DNA from: Martinezella hainanensis
GTDB taxonomy: Bacteria > Pseudomonadota > Alphaproteobacteria > Rhizobiales > Rhizobiaceae
Direction: 5' to 3'
Length of the DNA: 64,000 nucleotides
Assembly: GCF_900094555.1 (NCBI RefSeq)
Contig: NZ_FMAC01000013.1
Location: forward strand, 84,345-148,344
Shown here: piece after piece, positions 9,067 through 17,653 of the stretch
Layout of the letters: each line of letters begins with the position of its first letter
Numbering within the stretch: position 1 is the stretch's first letter
Notes under the pieces: generated by a model
Seen by the model: the letters and a program-made list of their open reading frames with translations, nothing else
Told to the model about the DNA's origin: nothing
Databases searched by the model: none
Position numbers and translations under genes: made by a program

Positions 9067-11346
9067 TCAGGCAGCGGCTGATTTCGACGCCACCGTCCGG
9101 GCAAGCGCCTCAATTTCTTCCATGTCGATCGGGACGCCTGGAAATTCGGCGATCGAAGCGAGCGGAATCCCCCGCGCCGAATCTCTGCCTGCCGGATCGG
9201 ACATAAGGTCCCCCATGCGACCCCGCAAACCGCCCCGGCTGTCGAAGATCGCCTGAAGCATCGGGCCGCCGACGGGATCATCAAGCCACTCGCCCGTTGT
9301 CGACCAGGGCGTCAGAGGCACAAGGACCGGATGCCCCGGCAGGTCGATCGACTGCTTCAGACGGATATCACGCGAAGAGCTCCCGACATGAACCGTGACC
9401 GGACCACCCGGATAAAGCCAGGTCCTCGTCAACTCGTTCCAGTGCTCCAGTTGCTGGCGGGGTACCGCGATCTCGACGATACCGGACTGGCCCGGATCAA
9501 GCCGGATTTTCTTCCAGCCGCGAAGCTCGCGCGGCGGGGTGTCGACGAAATCGTTGTGATCGGCGACATAGAGCTGCACGACCTCGGCCCCTTCCCTCGC
9601 CCCCGTGTTTCGCACGGTCACGCGGGCAACGAAGGCGACGGGGTCCTCTAACGGCTTTTCGATAATGTCGAGGTCAACGAAATCGAATGTCGTGTAAGAC
9701 AAACCGTGCCCAAACGGATGATCGACCGCAATGCCACGGGCGTCGTAATATCGATATCCGACGTAAATACCTTCGCCATAGCTGACGTTGCCGTGGACGC
9801 CAGGAAAATGCAGGTACGAGGGTGTATCAGCCAGCCGAAGCGGGATCGTTTCCGGCAGCTTGCCTGACGGATTAATGTCCCCGAGCAGCACGTCGGCTAC
9901 AGAATTGCCATGCGCCTGTCCCGTCAGCCAGAATTCGACGATGGCATTGACGTTGTTGCGCCAGTTGGAGGTAGTGACCGCCGAACCGTTCGACATCGCG
10001 ACCACGATCGGTTTCCCGGTGGCGTGCAGAGCCTCGGTCAGAGCGATCTGATCCTGCGGAAGGTCGATCATCGTGCGATCGCGCCCTTCGGCCTCGTATT
10101 CACCTGGAAGACCGAGAAACAGTATGACGATATCTGCCTTTTCGGCAACGCGCACAGCCTCTGCCGCGGCGTCTTCCGCGTTGAATTTTTTGTCGAGAGC
10201 ATAGCCGCTGGCGAAGGTCAGCTCCGCACCGCAAGCTTCGGCCCGGGCGCGCAACGCCGTAAGACCGGTGACAACGTTCTTCGAATTGACGTATGAACTG
10301 CCGGCGCCTTGGTAGCGTGGTTGGCGGGCAAGCTCGCCGATAACGGCGACACGCGTGCCCGTCGCCAGCGCCATCGGAAGCGTACCGTCATTGGTGAGCA
10401 GGACGGCAGATTCAGCGGCCGCGAGCCGGACCAGATCATTATGCAAATCGTAGTCGACCGTCGTAGACTCACCCACCCTCCTGGTTCTTTCCGCCAGCAG
10501 GCGGAAGCGCTCGACCATTTTTTTCAGCGTATCGGGCTCCACCTGACCGGCCGAATAGGCTTTCCGCAACCGGTCATCCTCCTGGCGACCAGGCATGCGC
10601 AGATCGAGGCCGGCATTGAGTGATGCAATCGGATCACGGACGCCACCCCAATCCGATACGACAATACCGTCGAAGCCCCATTCTTCCCGAAGAACCGTGC
10701 TCAGAAGCCATTCGTTCTGAGCGGCATGAATACCGTTGATGCGGTTGTAGGAGGACATGATCGCCCACGGACGCGACTGGCGGACCGCGACTTCGAACGT
10801 TCGAAGATAGATTTCCCGCAGAGCACGCTCATCGACGTTGGCGCTGACCCGCAACCGGTCCGTTTCCTGATTATTGACGGCAAAGTGCTTGAGGCAGGCA
10901 CCGACGCCCTGGCTCTGCATGCCATCAACGATTGCAGCCGCAAGCATGCCGCCCAGATAGGGATCCTCGGAATAGTACTCGAAATTACGGCCGCACAACG
11001 GGCTTCGCTTCAGGTTTAACCCCGGGCCAAGCACGACATCCACGCCCATGGCGCGAGCCTCACGGCCAAGGGCCGCGCCGATCTCTCGGATCAGTTCGCC
11101 ATCCCACGACGACGCCAGCGTCACTGCCGGCGGGAAGCACGTGGCTGGCAGGCTGCGGCCGATGCCGAGATGGTCCGGGTTCTCGTCGTCCTGAACACGC
11201 AGTCCATGGGGGCCGTCGGCGAAGCGAAGCGAGCGGATGCCGTTGTGTGTTGCGTCAATCGTTGTCCAGTAGTCTGCGCCGGTGGCCAGCGACAGTGCTT
11301 CCTCGGTGGCCTTATCGGCGGTAATGACTGTGGTATGCGTATCCAT
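9067..11346 (-). CDS. Glycoside hydrolase family 3 beta-glucosidase
   Basis: A 759-residue GH3 enzyme that removes beta-linked sugars from oligosaccharides or glycosides. The N-terminal barrel carries KHFAVNNQE (153-161) and the nucleophile Asp232 in VVSDWGGV. The C-terminal alpha/beta domain and a fibronectin-III-like end (VTVRNTGAREGAEVVQLYV) follow. There is no signal peptide, so it is probably cytoplasmic. The ATG at 11346 is chosen because it overlaps the MFS stop (TGATG). The open frame continues upstream, but that stretch is an out-of-frame shadow of the MFS gene. The coupling implies that the MFS protein imports the glycoside this enzyme splits, under the TetR regulator at 12934. Confidence 0.93.
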   Translation of the reverse strand: MDTHTTVITADKATEEALSLATGADYWTTIDATHNGIRSLRFADGPHGLRVQDDENPDHLGIGRSLPATCFPPAVTLASSWDGELIREIGAALGREARAMGVDVVLGPGLNLKRSPLCGRNFEYYSEDPYLGGMLAAAIVDGMQSQGVGACLKHFAVNNQETDRLRVSANVDERALREIYLRTFEVAVRQSRPWAIMSSYNRINGIHAAQNEWLLSTVLREEWGFDGIVVSDWGGVRDPIASLNAGLDLRMPGRQEDDRLRKAYSAGQVEPDTLKKMVERFRLLAERTRRVGESTTVDYDLHNDLVRLAAAESAVLLTNDGTLPMALATGTRVAVIGELARQPRYQGAGSSYVNSKNVVTGLTALRARAEACGAELTFASGYALDKKFNAEDAAAEAVRVAEKADIVILFLGLPGEYEAEGRDRTMIDLPQDQIALTEALHATGKPIVVAMSNGSAVTTSNWRNNVNAIVEFWLTGQAHGNSVADVLLGDINPSGKLPETIPLRLADTPSYLHFPGVHGNVSYGEGIYVGYRYYDARGIAVDHPFGHGLSYTTFDFVDLDIIEKPLEDPVAFVARVTVRNTGAREGAEVVQLYVADHNDFVDTPPRELRGWKKIRLDPGQSGIVEIAVPRQQLEHWNELTRTWLYPGGPVTVHVGSSSRDIRLKQSIDLPGHPVLVPLTPWSTTGEWLDDPVGGPMLQAIFDSRGGLRGRMGDLMSDPAGRDSARGIPLASIAEFPGVPIDMEEIEALARTVASKSAAA

Positions 11347-12656
11347 CACTTGGATCCTCGAATGAACAGAATGAACAGTGCACTGGCGGCCGCAATGGCT
11401 GCCGCGCATAGGTAGAGCGACGTGTAGTTGCCGCTGCCTCCATCGGCTCCGATCATGAGGAGCAGAGGCGCAAGCAGAGGCGCCAGTGTTTGCGGAATGG
11501 TGCTGGAAAGGTTGAAGACACCCATGCCCTTCCCGGCCGATTCGTGTCTGTCGGGCAGGACTTCGGAAACGAGCGCATAGTCGACCCCGAAATAGAGGCC
11601 ATTTCCCAGCCCGGCGATCGCGATCCCGATCAGAAAACCTTCGACCGTGGTCGAATAGGCAACAACGCCCATAGCGATCATGAAGAAGATCGAAGCCAGG
11701 ATAACGAAGGGCTTTCTTTTGCCAACGCGGTCCGACAGCCATCCTCCTCCGATGCTGGAGATGACGACGGCAATCGCCAGGACGAACATGGCAGTGGTGA
11801 GTATGGGTGCGACCGTGCCGGTCGTGTAGCCGAGGTGATCGATCAGGTAGTAGGTCTTGTATGTGGTCAGAAGGTAAAGCGACGTCCACGCAAGAAAGCG
11901 CCCCATCCAGACCAGACCAAAATCGCGATGCTGGAACGGGTTGATCCAGAGCGCTCCGAGAAGCCCCGCGAAGTTAATGGGAAGGACCTCATCCCTTGTA
12001 CGAGGGAACTCACGAAAGAAGAGAATAAACGGCAGCGCCATGGCGAGACCGAGCAGCACGGGCACGGCAAACATTCCGGCTCCGCCGGTTCCGACCAATT
12101 GGGTCAGATAGGTGCCACCGACCACGCCAACCTGGGCCGACATGCCCATGAAACCGGAAACGCGGCCTCGCAATTTATCAGGCACGCGTTCGGGCAGGAT
12201 CGCCACGACAGAGGCGAGCGCGGCATTGAAGCCGCCCTGGGCTACAGCCCAGCCAATCGCCACCATAGCAATGGTTGGAGCGAACCCGATACCTATAACG
12301 GCCAGTGAGCCAACGAGAATACCGCCGATGATAAATGGCCGGCGCTGTCCCCATCGAGATTTCGACCGGTCGCTAAAGGCCCCGAAGATCGGATTCGAGA
12401 ACAATGCGGCCGCTGCGCCGAGACTGGAAACAAGCGCGAACGATGTCGCCTTTCCCTCCGGATCAAGTTGGCCGACCCGGATAGCGATGGTCACCGACGC
12501 GGGCGTAACCAGAGCGACGTAAATTCCGATCAGGGCGCAGATGTAGCGGGCGATAAACCAGCCATTGATCTGCTGACCTGTCAGGCGAATGTTTCGTTCG
12601 GGCACTGTCTCGAAATCCGGAGACCTCCCCACATCTGTTGATACGTGCTGGTGCAT
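11346..12656 (-). CDS. MFS transporter, probable sugar/glycoside importer
   Basis: A 436-residue major facilitator with about 12 hydrophobic segments. The cytoplasmic loop after TM2 has GAFSDRSKSRWGQRRPFI, a pattern typical of sugar:cation and glycoside-permease-like MFS members. ATG 12656 is preferred because TGGAGGAAG precedes it. Longer upstream starts lack a site and would add a non-hydrophobic arginine-rich leader. It is translationally coupled to the GH3 beta-glucosidase, so import of a beta-glucoside is likely. The divergent TetR gene and two palindromes in the shared 277-bp promoter region suggest local repression. Confidence 0.88.
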   Translation of the reverse strand: MHQHVSTDVGRSPDFETVPERNIRLTGQQINGWFIARYICALIGIYVALVTPASVTIAIRVGQLDPEGKATSFALVSSLGAAAALFSNPIFGAFSDRSKSRWGQRRPFIIGGILVGSLAVIGIGFAPTIAMVAIGWAVAQGGFNAALASVVAILPERVPDKLRGRVSGFMGMSAQVGVVGGTYLTQLVGTGGAGMFAVPVLLGLAMALPFILFFREFPRTRDEVLPINFAGLLGALWINPFQHRDFGLVWMGRFLAWTSLYLLTTYKTYYLIDHLGYTTGTVAPILTTAMFVLAIAVVISSIGGGWLSDRVGKRKPFVILASIFFMIAMGVVAYSTTVEGFLIGIAIAGLGNGLYFGVDYALVSEVLPDRHESAGKGMGVFNLSSTIPQTLAPLLAPLLLMIGADGGSGNYTSLYLCAAAIAAASALFILFIRGSK

Positions 12657-12742
12657 GCTCTTCCTCCAGGAGCGTCGCTGTTCGATTGATCCACGGGGCG
12701 TCCGCTCGCTCCTCCCAAGCCGTCCCTGACCGGCGACCAAAC

Positions 12743-12760
12743 AGATCGGTCAGCCGATCT
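12743..12760. promoter_or_regulatory. Palindrome near the MFS promoter
   Basis: AGATCGG TCAG CCGATCT is a perfect 7-bp inverted repeat, 87 bases upstream of the MFS start, in the divergent MFS/TetR promoter region. It may be a second regulator site. It is unlike the palindrome at 12868, so another protein could bind it. Confidence 0.4.
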
Positions 12761-12867
12761 ATACGTTAGACGACGATCAACCCTTCTGACAATAGCGTTA
12801 GGAAATTTTGACAGGGCCTGAGCGAATAAGGTTATTTTTCTTTTGGAATCAACGACAAGGTATGTTT

Positions 12868-12886
12868 GCGGTATTGACAATACCGC
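12868..12886. promoter_or_regulatory. Candidate TetR operator
   Basis: GCGGTATT GAC AATACCGC is a perfect 19-bp palindrome, 48 bases upstream of the TetR start and within the divergent promoter region. Size and symmetry fit a TetR-family dimer site, so autorepression together with control of the MFS-GH3 operon is likely. Confidence 0.6.
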
Positions 12887-12933
12887 CTACACCTCCTTCC
12901 TGAGGGCACGATCATGTGAAGGGAGGATGTCCA

Positions 12934-13554
12934 ATGCCGCGTGCAATCCGAATGGCCCAGCAAGGCGAACAGACGCGCGCTGCTATCCTGGATGCTGCAA
13001 TTGAATTATTCGGCAAAGCCGGCTTCCGCAGCACGAGCATGAGTCAGATCGCAACGCGCGCCGGGGTCGTCCAGTCGGTTCTTCATCATCATTTCGGCAG
13101 CAAGGACCGGTTGCTGCTGGAGGCGCTGAACCGGTATTATCCGGCCTCGACCGAGCGAGCTGATATGCGGGCGATTGCCGAAGGACGCGTGGACTTTCTC
13201 GATGAGATGTTACGTGTGACCCGGTTGAACGCCGATCGACCTGATCTGGTGCGGTTTTTCTCCGCCATGAGCGGAGAGGCTCTCACCGAAGGCCATCCTG
13301 CACAGGAGTTCTTCGTTCGACGCTATGAGGCCGTGCGCGAAGGTTATGTCTCCGCGATCGCAAAATCGAAAGGTATCACCCGCGCATCGGATCTTAAAAC
13401 TATCAACAACCTGGTCACCCTGCTTTTCGCCGCTTCCGACGGTTTGCAGATGCAATGGCTTCGGGATCCCGAAATCGATTACATAGGTGGCATCGAACTG
13501 ACGATTGGAATGATCAGACAAAGAATGGACGCGATAGCGGACTTCGACGGATGA
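12934..13554 (+). CDS. TetR family transcriptional regulator
   Basis: A 206-residue TetR/AcrR repressor. The N-terminal helix-turn-helix is clear (AAILDAAIELFGKAGFRSTSMSQIATRAGV, then SVLHHHFGSKDRLL), and a helical ligand domain follows. ATG 12934 is preferred over 12916 because GGGAGGA lies 8 bases upstream of it. It is divergent from the MFS/beta-glucosidase operon and probably represses that operon and itself through the 19-bp palindrome at 12868. The ligand is presumably a glycoside or its product. The 3' end converges on the LysR gene only 15 bases away. Confidence 0.88.
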   Translation: MPRAIRMAQQGEQTRAAILDAAIELFGKAGFRSTSMSQIATRAGVVQSVLHHHFGSKDRLLLEALNRYYPASTERADMRAIAEGRVDFLDEMLRVTRLNADRPDLVRFFSAMSGEALTEGHPAQEFFVRRYEAVREGYVSAIAKSKGITRASDLKTINNLVTLLFAASDGLQMQWLRDPEIDYIGGIELTIGMIRQRMDAIADFDG

Positions 13555-13569
13555 CAGGGCACAGGTCCG

Positions 13570-14463
13570 TCATCGCCGCTCAAACAGCGCGCGTTTCGCT
13601 TTCGCGATATCAAACAATGTCGCCACGGTGGGATTTCTGGAGGCAAGCGGAGCACAAAGAGCGACCTCGAATTCCGGAGAGTCGACTATAGGTTTGGAGA
13701 CGACTTTCGGCCCGGTTTCTGAGCACAGGGCTTCGGGAATGAGTGCTATACCCAGACCCTCTTCCACAAGGCGGACGATTGTGTGCTGCAGCCACGGTTC
13801 GAGCACAAAGCGGGCTGGCACACCGCCTGCTGCGCAATACCCGGTGATCGCGTCACGCAATGTTGGGGCGACATGCGAGGGGGCCGCGATAAGACTTTCG
13901 CCGGCAAGATCGCTCGGACGAATTGACTCTACGCCGGCCAACCGGTGCTCTGCGGAAACAATCAGTCGCAGACGGTCGGTCGTCAGGGATATCGTTCGAA
14001 GATGCTGGGCAGACAGGGGAGCAAAGGTGATAGCCGCATCAAGCGCCCCCTCAAGCAGCATCTCGTTTATGTCCACCGGAGTTCGTTCTTCAAGGATCAA
14101 ACGAACATCCGGACGCTGCTCGGAATAAAGCCGAACCAGGGTGGGAACGACCCGGTTGGCCACATGCATCATAAAACCGAGCTTCAATTCTCCCTTCATG
14201 CCATTCGCCACAAGTTGCACATCGCGACACGCAGCATCGAACTGGGCCAATATGGCCTTGCTGTCATGGAGGAAATGCTCCCCGGCCGTTGTCAGCGTAA
14301 CGTTGCGGGAATTTCTTTCGAACAATTTTACGCCGAGGCTTTTCTCGATGGAGCTTATCTGGCGGCTGAACGGGGGCTGGCTCATGTTCATCCGAGCAGC
14401 CGCGCGACCGAAATGGAGTGTCTCCGCCAGCGCGACGAAGTGATGCAGATGACGGCTATCCAT
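13570..14463 (-). CDS. LysR family transcriptional regulator
   Basis: A 297-residue LysR-type regulator. The winged helix-turn-helix fills residues 1-60 (RHLHHFVALAETLHFGRAAARM, PPFSRQISSIEKSLGVKLFER). The periplasmic-binding-protein-like effector domain follows (LKLGFMMHVANRVVPTLVRLY). It is divergent from the AEC transporter gene at 14561, the classical arrangement for activating the neighbour. The 97-base intergenic region should hold the LysR boxes. The inducer is unknown. Confidence 0.9.
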   Translation of the reverse strand: MDSRHLHHFVALAETLHFGRAAARMNMSQPPFSRQISSIEKSLGVKLFERNSRNVTLTTAGEHFLHDSKAILAQFDAACRDVQLVANGMKGELKLGFMMHVANRVVPTLVRLYSEQRPDVRLILEERTPVDINEMLLEGALDAAITFAPLSAQHLRTISLTTDRLRLIVSAEHRLAGVESIRPSDLAGESLIAAPSHVAPTLRDAITGYCAAGGVPARFVLEPWLQHTIVRLVEEGLGIALIPEALCSETGPKVVSKPIVDSPEFEVALCAPLASRNPTVATLFDIAKAKRALFERR

Positions 14464-14560
14464 TCTATGCTCTCAAGGTATCGGTACTGGTCATATTTAA
14501 CATTGGATTAGCTGAATCATGCGCTGTAAGCAACGTCCTCCACTGGAATGAACGGTTCCC

Positions 14561-15499
14561 ATGCTGACAAACCTGCTGACTATCCTGCCGATTTTCGCCC
14601 TTATCTTCACGGGTTGGATCGCTCGCAAATCCGGGGCGCTCGGCCCGAATGCGACGCGAGAAGTCAATCGGCTCGTCGTTTATCTGGCGCTACCGGCGCT
14701 GCTGTTCGACATCATGGCAAATGCCAACTTTGCAGTAATCTGGCAGCCCGGCCTGATTTGCGCGTTCGCGGCTGGCTGTGCCATCATCTTCGCAGGCACG
14801 ATCTGGTGGCGCCTTGCCAAAGGCCGGCATCTGGCAGACGCATCTATCGACGCATTGAACGCAAGTTATGCGAATACAGGCTTCATTGGCTTCCCGCTCA
14901 TTCTTTCGTTGGTCGGCGATACGGGCCTGGGGGCAGCCCTCATTACAACCATCCTCACGGTGTGCGTTCTTTTCGGATTTGCCATCGTCTTTATCGAAGT
15001 CGGTTTACAGGCCGAAACCCGGCGTGACGCAATCATCAAAAAGACCTTTCTGTCGCTCGCAAAAAATCCGCTTCTCATTGCCCCCTTGCTAGGAGCTGCG
15101 GTTATGGCGTCTGGCCTTACACTACCGAACCCTCTGGAAAGGTTCTTGAAGTTGCTTGGAGGTGCTGCATCCCCTTGCGCATTGATCGCCCTTGGCCTCT
15201 TCCTTGCCGGTACGAAGTCATTCCAACCCGACCGCAGAAAAAGTACGGAAGGCATCTTGATCACTCTTAAGCTTGTTGCCCAGCCGCTTGTCACATTCGT
15301 CATTGCCGGACCGCTGCTGCAACTGCCTGCCTTGACCACGCACAGCGCCGTTCTCTTGGCTGCGCTTCCAACAGGCACAGGGCCTTTCATGCTTGCCGAA
15401 TTCTACAACCGCGAAGCAAGCCTAACGGGGCGGGTGGTCCTGATATCGACTCTCCTATCTTTGCTGACAATCTCGGCTTATCTTGCAATTGTGGTGTGA
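14561..15499 (+). CDS. AEC family transporter (auxin efflux carrier/malonate-type)
   Basis: A 312-residue membrane protein with about 10 hydrophobic helices arranged as an inverted repeat, as in the auxin efflux carrier (AEC) family. In bacteria this family moves malonate, malate and other organic acids. The N-terminus (LLTILPIFALIFTGWIARKSG) and the segment NASYANTGFIGFPL with its discontinuous-helix proline/glycine pattern are characteristic. It is expressed from a region shared with the divergent LysR regulator and ends in a strong stem-loop. No dedicated enzyme gene accompanies it, so the substrate cannot be assigned. Confidence 0.85.
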   Translation: MLTNLLTILPIFALIFTGWIARKSGALGPNATREVNRLVVYLALPALLFDIMANANFAVIWQPGLICAFAAGCAIIFAGTIWWRLAKGRHLADASIDALNASYANTGFIGFPLILSLVGDTGLGAALITTILTVCVLFGFAIVFIEVGLQAETRRDAIIKKTFLSLAKNPLLIAPLLGAAVMASGLTLPNPLERFLKLLGGAASPCALIALGLFLAGTKSFQPDRRKSTEGILITLKLVAQPLVTFVIAGPLLQLPALTTHSAVLLAALPTGTGPFMLAEFYNREASLTGRVVLISTLLSLLTISAYLAIVV

Positions 15500-15523
15500 C
15501 GCGATCTTAGCGCCACACCACAA
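15489..15523. terminator. Bidirectional stem-loop at the end of the AEC gene
   Basis: A perfect 10-bp inverted repeat TTGTGGTGTG (15489-15498) and CACACCACAA (15514-15523) can be extended by CGC/GCG inside one mismatch. It overlaps the AEC stop codon and lies 23 bases from the end of the convergent MFS gene. Confidence 0.6.
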
Positions 15524-15546
15524 GAAGGCGCGAAGTCTATACGCAA

Positions 15547-16854
15547 TTATCGGTTCAACAGCCGCGCCGGTTGAGCCAGCACTAACCCCGCACCAATCAG
15601 GAGGGCCACGGCCACGACCGAGACCCCGATATCCGTGCTGCCGGTGGCATCCTTGACCCACCCGATCAAGTAGGGGCTCACGAAGCCTGCCACGCTGCCG
15701 ACCGAATTGGCGATTGCCAGGCCCATCGCGGCTGCGGCACCGCTAAGAATGGCCGGCGGCAGGGTGTAGAACTGCGGGATGCAGGTTAGAATCCCCATCG
15801 CCGCCACCGTCATGGCGATCAAGGCGCCCGTTGTGTTGTGGGAATAGATGATGCTGATGACAAGACCGATCGCGCCGAGGATGGCGGGAGCCGCAAGATG
15901 CCAGCGCCGTTCCTTGGCACGGTCGGAGCTGCGTCCAACCAGGACCATGAAGACAAGGGCGCCGGTATACGGAATGGCGGTCAGCAGGCCGACGGTGAGA
16001 GGATCCTTGATCCCACTTTCTCGGATGATCGACGGGAGCCAGAAACTGATGCCGTAAAGGCCCATCGTAAAGAAGAAGTAGATGCCGCTCAGCATCCAGA
16101 CTTTTGGATTGACCAAGCCGTCCCGGGTCGAGTGGAGAGGCTTCTCCTTCGCCTCGCGTGCGACATCGGCCTTGATCATGGCCTTTTCCTGCTCCGTTAG
16201 CCAGTCTGCGCTGTCGACCGAATTGTTCAGGTAGAAGTAGCACATGATGCCGAGAAGGATGGCCGGGATAGCCTCGAGGATGAACATCCACTGCCATCCC
16301 GCCATTCCGCCATGCTCATGCAAGCCCGATATGATCCAACCGGAGAGAGGGCCGCCAAGTACGCCGGACAAGGGAATTCCCGTCATGAAAATGGCGGTCG
16401 CCTTTCCGCGCTGGGATGTCGGAAACCAGAGGGTCAGATAGTAAAGCACGGCGGGAATGAAACCGGCTTCGGCGGCACCGAGCAGGAAGCGCAGGAGATA
16501 GAAGCTCGTAGGCGTCGTGACCACGGCCATCAGCGCGGAGATGATGCCCCACGTTATCATGATCCTGCAGATCCACAGTTTCGGCCCCACCCGCATCATC
16601 ACCATGTTGCTCGGGACTTCGAATATGACATAGCCGATGAAGAAGACACCGGCCCCGAGACCATACACCGCCTCGCTGAATCCGAGATCGTCGAGCATTT
16701 GAAGCTTGGCGAAACCGACATTGACGCGATCGAGATAAGACACGATGTAGCAGCTGAGCAAAAATGGCAAAAGTCGCCAAAAAACCTTTGAATATGTTGT
16801 CTTTTCAGTGAATATGAGCTGTTGGCTGTCTGCATACTCCGACTTGATGACCAT
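15547..16854 (-). CDS. MFS transporter, anion:cation symporter (ACS) family
   Basis: A 435-residue major facilitator of the ACS type (phthalate, tartrate, hexuronate and 4-hydroxyphenylacetate permeases). Family features include SYLDRVNVGFAKLQM after TM1 and FEVPSNMVMMRVGPKLWICRIM in the TM2-TM3 region. It carries a carboxylate substrate with protons across the inner membrane. It lies on the same strand, downstream of the 2-hydroxyisobutyryl-CoA mutase operon, after a 169-base gap, so uptake of the hydroxy acid used by that operon is an attractive but unproven role. Confidence 0.87.
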   Translation of the reverse strand: MVIKSEYADSQQLIFTEKTTYSKVFWRLLPFLLSCYIVSYLDRVNVGFAKLQMLDDLGFSEAVYGLGAGVFFIGYVIFEVPSNMVMMRVGPKLWICRIMITWGIISALMAVVTTPTSFYLLRFLLGAAEAGFIPAVLYYLTLWFPTSQRGKATAIFMTGIPLSGVLGGPLSGWIISGLHEHGGMAGWQWMFILEAIPAILLGIMCYFYLNNSVDSADWLTEQEKAMIKADVAREAKEKPLHSTRDGLVNPKVWMLSGIYFFFTMGLYGISFWLPSIIRESGIKDPLTVGLLTAIPYTGALVFMVLVGRSSDRAKERRWHLAAPAILGAIGLVISIIYSHNTTGALIAMTVAAMGILTCIPQFYTLPPAILSGAAAAMGLAIANSVGSVAGFVSPYLIGWVKDATGSTDIGVSVVAVALLIGAGLVLAQPARLLNR

Positions 16855-17023
16855 AATCTCCTCCCTATGGTGCGAGCATTCACGGCAATTCGTGCAATAG
16901 CGGGGAGGTGTCGGACAGGCCGCTCCTCAACAGCCTTCCTCTCTCCTCCTCCATCACCCCTAGCGGGATGGGAGCCATATCCGCCGGGCCTACCTCGGCT
17001 GATTGTGCGCGATCGATCTGATG

Positions 17024-17653
17024 TCAGCAGAGATACGGATCCTCGTCGCCATCCACGACGAGGGTCATCTCTCGTTCGGGTTGCCAGGGCACCTCGGGGT
17101 GATCGGCCGCCTTGTTTTCCTGCCGTGCAATGACGAAAAGCAGATCGGAAAGCTTGTCGAGATAGGCCATTCCGTAGCGGTAGCGATCCCGGTCAGATCG
17201 CGTGCGTATCATCGTCGGGGCCTGGTCCTCCAATCCGGCGAGAGAAACGAGGCATTGTTCGGCCCGCCGGCATACGGCCCGTGAGACATGAACCTGGCTG
17301 GCCGATTGTGACCCGCCCGGAAGAATATAGTCTTTTAGTGGCGCAAGACCCCGGCTTGCATTTTCGAATTGCCGCTCAAGCCGCCCTACATGGAGAGCGG
17401 TTAGCAAGGGCTGGTCAGGCGTGCCGATGCCGGCAGCAAAGTCGACGAGATCGTGCTGCACCGCCGTCAGGATCTTTGGCGTCTTCGGCCATGCCGCACA
17501 ACTGATCGCTAACCCGATGTAGCTGTTGAGCTCATCGATGACGCCAAGCAAGTCTGCGACCGGATTATCCTTCTCAGGGCCTCCGCCAGCCCCAATCCCG
17601 ATCGGCTTTCCATTCCTTGCAGGCGCTGTGGTGCTCGAAAGGCGATCCTCCAT
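17024..17653 (-). CDS. PduO-type cob(I)alamin adenosyltransferase-like protein
   Basis: A 209-residue homologue of PduO/MMAB-type ATP:corrinoid adenosyltransferases, which make coenzyme B12 for mutases. The core is clear: VIDELNSYIGLA (39-50), the LPGGS loop, SRAVCRRAEQ, and YLDKLSDLLFVIAR near the C-terminus. The N-terminal ATP-binding TGDxGxT motif of the family is not present. The region reads RNGKPIGIGAGG. It follows the tandem gamma-carbonic-anhydrase gene directly, its start lying next to that stop with GAGGAGG upstream. Its position at the end of a B12-mutase operon supports cofactor supply or reloading. Catalytic competence is uncertain. Confidence 0.82.
   Translation of the reverse strand: MEDRLSSTTAPARNGKPIGIGAGGGPEKDNPVADLLGVIDELNSYIGLAISCAAWPKTPKILTAVQHDLVDFAAGIGTPDQPLLTALHVGRLERQFENASRGLAPLKDYILPGGSQSASQVHVSRAVCRRAEQCLVSLAGLEDQAPTMIRTRSDRDRYRYGMAYLDKLSDLLFVIARQENKAADHPEVPWQPEREMTLVVDGDEDPYLC

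Noticed and set aside
11347..11889. N-terminal extension of the GH3 beta-glucosidase frame
   Set aside because: The extension is an out-of-frame copy of the MFS gene. The start coupled to the MFS stop at 11346 gives a normal GH3 N-terminus.
13550..13574. GATGAC/GTCATC hairpin between TetR and LysR genes
   Set aside because: The stem is only 6 bp with a long loop and overlaps both stop codons. Too weak to annotate as a terminator.
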